From Phytophthora colocasiae (taxonomy: Eukaryota > Oomycota > Peronosporomycetes > Peronosporales > Peronosporaceae): DNA of 64,000 nucleotides. The translations under genes and the position numbers were made by a program. The stretch lies in the NCBI GenBank assembly GCA_018806915.1, contig JAGKQI010000098.1, positions 868,001-932,000 of the forward strand, read 5' to 3'. The notes beneath the pieces are model-generated. The model did no database searches. It saw only the letters and a program-made list of their open reading frames with translations, and was not told where the DNA came from. Below, piece after piece: positions 61,307 to 64,000 of this stretch (positions are counted from its first letter, which is position 1; every line of letters starts with the position of its first letter).

Positions 61307-62250
61307 TTACCCCAGAAGATCACTTTCGGTGAGACGTGTTGCGCAACACGGACAGGGTGTGCCAAAGGGAATGGCACATGGGATCCCCGCTTCCATGGAC
61401 TGATCATGGAGGCGTTCACACTTACCACGTGTAGTGTAAGTGTAGTAGCGATCGCGAGCCGAAGCAACGCGATCGTGATATGCCTTCGGGTCTTTGTTGA
61501 AGTTTTCAACAAAGGCGTTCCACGACTGACAAAGTGCCTGCCACTCTGGCACTTTGCTCTTGCGCGAAGGCTTCTTCGCTGCATAGTATCGGAGCTCGTG
61601 GAAGAGCCCGATATAGTAGTCGCGTCTTTGAGTCTCGGACTCAAAGACAACCTTAGCGGCGACATCGTCGTCGTTGATACTGTTGCATGAGAAAACAACA
61701 GTATCGGGTTCGGTGGTGAACTAGCACCGAACCGGTCATGGATCTCCGCCTCAGTAGGCATCCATGGCGTGCGCACTGGCGGATCAGTGCGCGGTGCAGT
61801 GAGCGCCCTCGACATGGGGGACGCTTCGTCATCACTGTGCGGACGCTTCGAGCTTGAAGCGTCCGAGACCTCAACACGAGGTCGTCGAGACCCCACGGGT
61901 GGGTTGGACGTGTCTTCAGACGAAGACACGGGAGCGGGAGGCTTGTCATCAAGCTCTCCCTCCTCGACATCCTCGTCGTAGTCGAGGGTGTCTTCGTAGT
62001 CCTCTCCAAAGAGTTTTTTGAGAGGGACAGCAGGATTCTTAATCTCTGCTAGAGAAGAAGAAGAAGTCTTCTTCTCATGCTTCTTCTTATGGAGAGCATG
62101 GTACTTGGTGACAGAGAGCTTCTCTGTCGGACCGCTGGAAGCAGCAGTGCTAGTGGGCACTGCTGAGGTCGTTGTTCCTGCTGCAGAGGCAGCAGGTGAG
62201 GCTTGCGCGTCCGCAGAAGCGGACGGAGACGTGGGCGTTGGCGAGTTCAT
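61307..62250 (-). pseudogene. Gypsy-B antisense ORF 1 (Cys cluster, one frameshift)
   Basis: ATG 62250 starts MNSPTPTSPSASADAQAS; residues 1-180 are disordered and acidic (DYEDTLDYDEDVEEGELDD). At about 61705 one base seems lost in a C run. The shifted frame continues with VVFESETQRRDYYIGLFHEL, VPEWQALCQSWNAFVENF, HDRVASARDRYYTYTTRG and a Cys-rich end GIPCAIPFGTPCPCCATRL, stopping at 61307. The C-terminal part looks like a folded domain with a possible zinc site (C-x6-C-x-C-C or part of it). No family was recognised. The start codon lies in the arm of a perfect hairpin (62242-62265). The open frame running on to 60886 without the shift is not the real product. Confidence 0.6.
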
Positions 62251-62337
62251 TGCGAAATGAACTCGGATTTCTCTTGGGAACTTGACGGTCTTGTCAAGTT
62301 CTGTTGATTGACGTATCGAGACCGATACGTCGAATCT

Positions 62338-62351
62338 TAACGGGGGGATGG
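62338..62351 (+). other. polypurine tract of Gypsy-B
   Basis: TAACGGGGGGATGG directly precedes the 3' LTR. Confidence 0.6.
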
Positions 62352-62812
62352 TGTAACGGGGTTACACGTACAAGTGGTTGTACCACTTGTAACTCTAACA
62401 GTTAGGATAACTGTTTGAGGTTGGAAATGGGCCTCAGACCTTAGTGTGCTGTACACACCAAAGGATACATGGGCGAACCACATTATTGGATGGTTCGTGT
62501 GCATTTGTGCATATTATTGGTAGAAAGTAACGGGTTTCTACCAATCACTGAGCAGAGTTTCTGCCAACCACACGTTGACAGACCCTTTAGAAATAGATAA
62601 CAAACAGTTTTAGGAGGTCCATAATTGGCTTATGCCAAATTCAATAACACTTCTCATTTTACGGTATTTTGCAGTTTAATTTAGTTATATTTGATTTAAT
62701 TATACTTATTTAAATAAGTATACTTAAATTTAAGTCTATTCTAATTGCACGCTTCCTCATACACGTAAGCGCACGTGTACGCCATCTAATAGGTCTAGGT
62801 AGACCCATTACA
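62352..62812 (+). repeat. 3' LTR of Gypsy-B
   Basis: 461 bp; longer than the 5' LTR by two short insertions (near 62715 and 62785). Some hairpin arms perfect in the 5' LTR carry single mismatches here, for example TAACTGTTTGAG for TAACTGTTAGAG. Confidence 0.93.
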
Positions 62813-63006
62813 TCTCGACAATCTTCTCGCGGATTTCTTCATTGTCTTTGTATCGTGATGGTAGGTACCTTGCTCGATCTGGATGAAGAATAAATTTCAA
62901 TGGTTTAAACCAAGGTGGTGTAAGCATACCAGGCGTCTTTGTCCTCTTTGCCTTTGCTGCGGACGCTTTTTCGTTGACCGGTGCTTTTTTCCAGTTTTTC
63001 CTGTAC
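62813..63006 (-). pseudogene. middle part of the gene split by Gypsy-B
   Basis: The minus-strand frame encodes YRKNWKKAPVNEKASAAKAK, TPPWFKPLKFILHPDRARYL and SRYKDNEEIREKIVE, and then meets the Gypsy-B LTR. The next codons are found at 38800 and below. A candidate intron (63061-63007, GTGAG to GTAG) precedes it, though the frames on its two sides do not join cleanly. Basic N-terminal half, helical end; no known domain. Confidence 0.6.
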
Positions 63007-63061
63007 CTACACAATAATCAATGTAATTCAATGCATTATTATAATAATTTGAAAATCTCAC

Positions 63062-63487
63062 CGCCTTAATTACGAATTTGAACAGGTCGGCGTCAGTACT
63101 GATTATGAAGAGGGGGTGCTTCGTTGGAAACCCAATTTTGTTGAGGCCGCGGTGTGATCGCGCCTGGGACGGCTTCTAGTTCTGTAAGCTCTGCACGAGT
63201 GTCTGTCCGTGTTCAAACATGTAAGATAGCACACAGAAACATGCCTATTAGGAGCACTTACTCGCAAGCTTCTTGTAGATTTTTGTTCCTCATTTTTGTC
63301 TCTGCTTGGCCACCGCAGTGTCGCGGTGCTTGGCCCACCACTTCTGGTTTATAGCTTTGCGCGTTTGTGCCACCTTGTGGGGCTTGTTGCATTTGTGCTT
63401 GGAGAAGTTGCTGCGCGAGAACTCCTTCCCGTACCACTCACACAGCTTTGTTGGAGCTGACCCATCGGGTGCTCTTTGCTTACCCAT
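63062..63487 (-). pseudogene. 5' part of the gene split by Gypsy-B (zinc-finger-like)
   Basis: ATG 63487 (MGKQRAPDGSAPTKLCEWYG) starts a segment with a C2H2-like finger in which one Cys is replaced: KLCEWYGKEFSRSNFSKHKC. It continues NQKWWAKHRDTAVAKQRQK and stops at 63290, probably because of a lost base in an A run. A further candidate exon at about 63062-63175 gives GFPTKHPLFIISTDADLFKF and VIKA. Splice sites are tentative. The gene was therefore already damaged, or is broken by sequence errors, apart from the retrotransposon insertion. Confidence 0.5.
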
Positions 63488-64000
63488 CTTGAGAAATAAC
63501 CAGTTCTTTACCGGCACTTTTGAGGTCTGCAACTGATTGATCAAAATCATGTTAATTTTTGTTGATTTGTTGTTGCATGAGGGAAGGAAGTGAATTTCCT
63601 CTGTTTATAACGGTCGTACAAAACCGAATCAAAACACTGAACGCTGAACCAGTCAATTCAAGTTGATATTGCGTGGCAAACGACAAGCAAGGTTCACGGC
63701 AGGAAAAAAAAACTTGTCGTAATAAATGCGGTGGTGGTGGTGAGGGGGGGGGGGGGGGCTCCAGACATCCGCACGGCGGTTCTACCTTGATCTGAGTCCT
63801 GCTGTCTACGACTCCTGGCGAAATCTGGTGGAGTCGTGTACTAGAGAAAAAGATAAAATCAAAGAGCAGTGCCAAATGCCGCACGGGAAGAAAAAGAAGA
63901 AAGCTCGTCCAAAAGGAGTAGGTACTGTACTATCACTAGAAGCTTGAATGGGTAAACGACCTCCGGAATGAAGGCGTACCTATTTCAAATCTGATGTTAG
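63488..64000. other. no gene recognised; G run
   Basis: It lies upstream of the split gene. A GGT repeat followed by an uninterrupted run of about 15 G is at about 63740-63761. Nothing else identifiable. Confidence 0.5.

Larger units (their letters stand above)
58204..62331. repeat. series of short perfect inverted repeats, Gypsy-B 3' half
   Basis: Arms checked base by base: 58204-58213/58216-58225 (10), 58304-58312/58320-58328 (9), 58433-58443/58450-58460 (11), 58622-58632/58635-58645 (11), 58851-58861/58867-58877 (11), 59184-59193/59197-59206 (10), 59222-59230/59237-59245 (9), 59403-59412/59416-59425 (10), 59500-59509/59517-59526 (10), 61624-61634/61638-61648 (11), 61676-61685/61696-61705 (10), 61841-61849/61856-61864 (9), 62242-62251/62256-62265 (10), 62310-62318/62323-62331 (9). 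They continue through pol, the chromodomain and the antisense genes into the LTR. Confidence 0.92.
38801..62812 (+). mobile_element. Gypsy-B, chromodomain Gypsy retrotransposon with nested insertions
   Basis: LTRs are 38801-39242 and 62352-62812, with TCTCG on both outer sides (38796-38800 and 62813-62817). Without the Gypsy-D insertion (42268-58134 plus one ATTC) the element is about 8.1 kb. It encodes gag with one zinc knuckle, protease, reverse transcriptase, RNase H, integrase, chromodomain, and two antisense ORFs near the 3' LTR. Frameshifts in gag (about 39640), reverse transcriptase (about 58340) and antisense ORF 1 mean this copy is defective. The whole element, LTRs included, is densely filled with short perfect inverted repeats. 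It is the same family as Gypsy-A. Confidence 0.93.

Noticed and set aside
60886..61690. C-terminal 270 residues of the long minus-strand frame from 62250
   Set aside because: After the one-base shift at about 61705 this reading loses all coding character, while another frame continues with a domain-like sequence to 61307.
63740..63761. G run as a regulatory quadruplex
   Set aside because: A single homopolymer beside a GGT repeat; no gene context supports a role, and its length may be a sequencing artefact.

Overview
The window looks like a repeat-rich, gene-poor part of an oomycete nuclear genome, most likely Phytophthora or a close relative. The reasons are a Crinkler (CRN) effector gene with oomycete-type N-terminal motifs, Gypsy, Copia, Crypton, pogo, hAT and MULE remnants of the kinds known from oomycetes, and a Gypsy element with an extra archaeal-type RNase H plus chromodomain, a combination I recall as 'Chronos' in oomycetes. 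No tRNA, rRNA, CRISPR array or ordinary housekeeping gene was seen.

Layout. 1-2440: unassigned DNA, an Arg/Ser-rich ORF, a fragment of succinate dehydrogenase subunit A and a MULE transposase fragment. 2441-7444: damaged Gypsy-A. 7445-24575: a 17.1-kb Chronos-like Gypsy element with 1.68-kb LTRs, sense gag/pol, and two long antisense ORFs. 24576-25628: an unidentified ORF. 25629-30130: damaged Gypsy-C. 30131-30645: Crypton fragment. 31693-33101: pogo-like transposase pseudogene. 33290-34414 (minus): hAT pseudogene. 34697-36637 (minus): intact CRN gene. 37071-38406: a Crypton recombinase fragment between inverted arrays of one 15-bp motif. 38449-38800 and 62813-63487 (minus): two halves of one unidentified gene.

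That gene is split by a three-level nest. Gypsy-B (38801-62812, duplication TCTCG) sits in the gene. Gypsy-D (42268-58134, minus orientation, duplication ATTC) sits in the reverse transcriptase of Gypsy-B. A Copia element (48867-54437, duplication CATCC) sits in the pol of Gypsy-D. Each interrupted reading frame rejoins in frame across its insertion, and LTR divergence falls with nesting depth (B, then D, then Copia with no difference seen).

Most unusual signals. Gypsy-B, and to a weaker degree its relative Gypsy-A, is packed with short perfect inverted repeats (arms 7-12 bp, loops mostly 2-10 bases) in LTR, gag, pol and antisense genes alike. The Chronos-like element is saturated with the word TCTGAAAA. 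Both lineages carry antisense ORFs between the chromodomain and the 3' LTR. The two LTRs of the Chronos-like element differ by exact inversion of a 283-bp block. The CRN gene is the only intact gene not recognisable as a transposon gene. Of the elements, Copia is intact and Gypsy-D would be intact but for the Copia insertion; the others carry stops or frameshifts.
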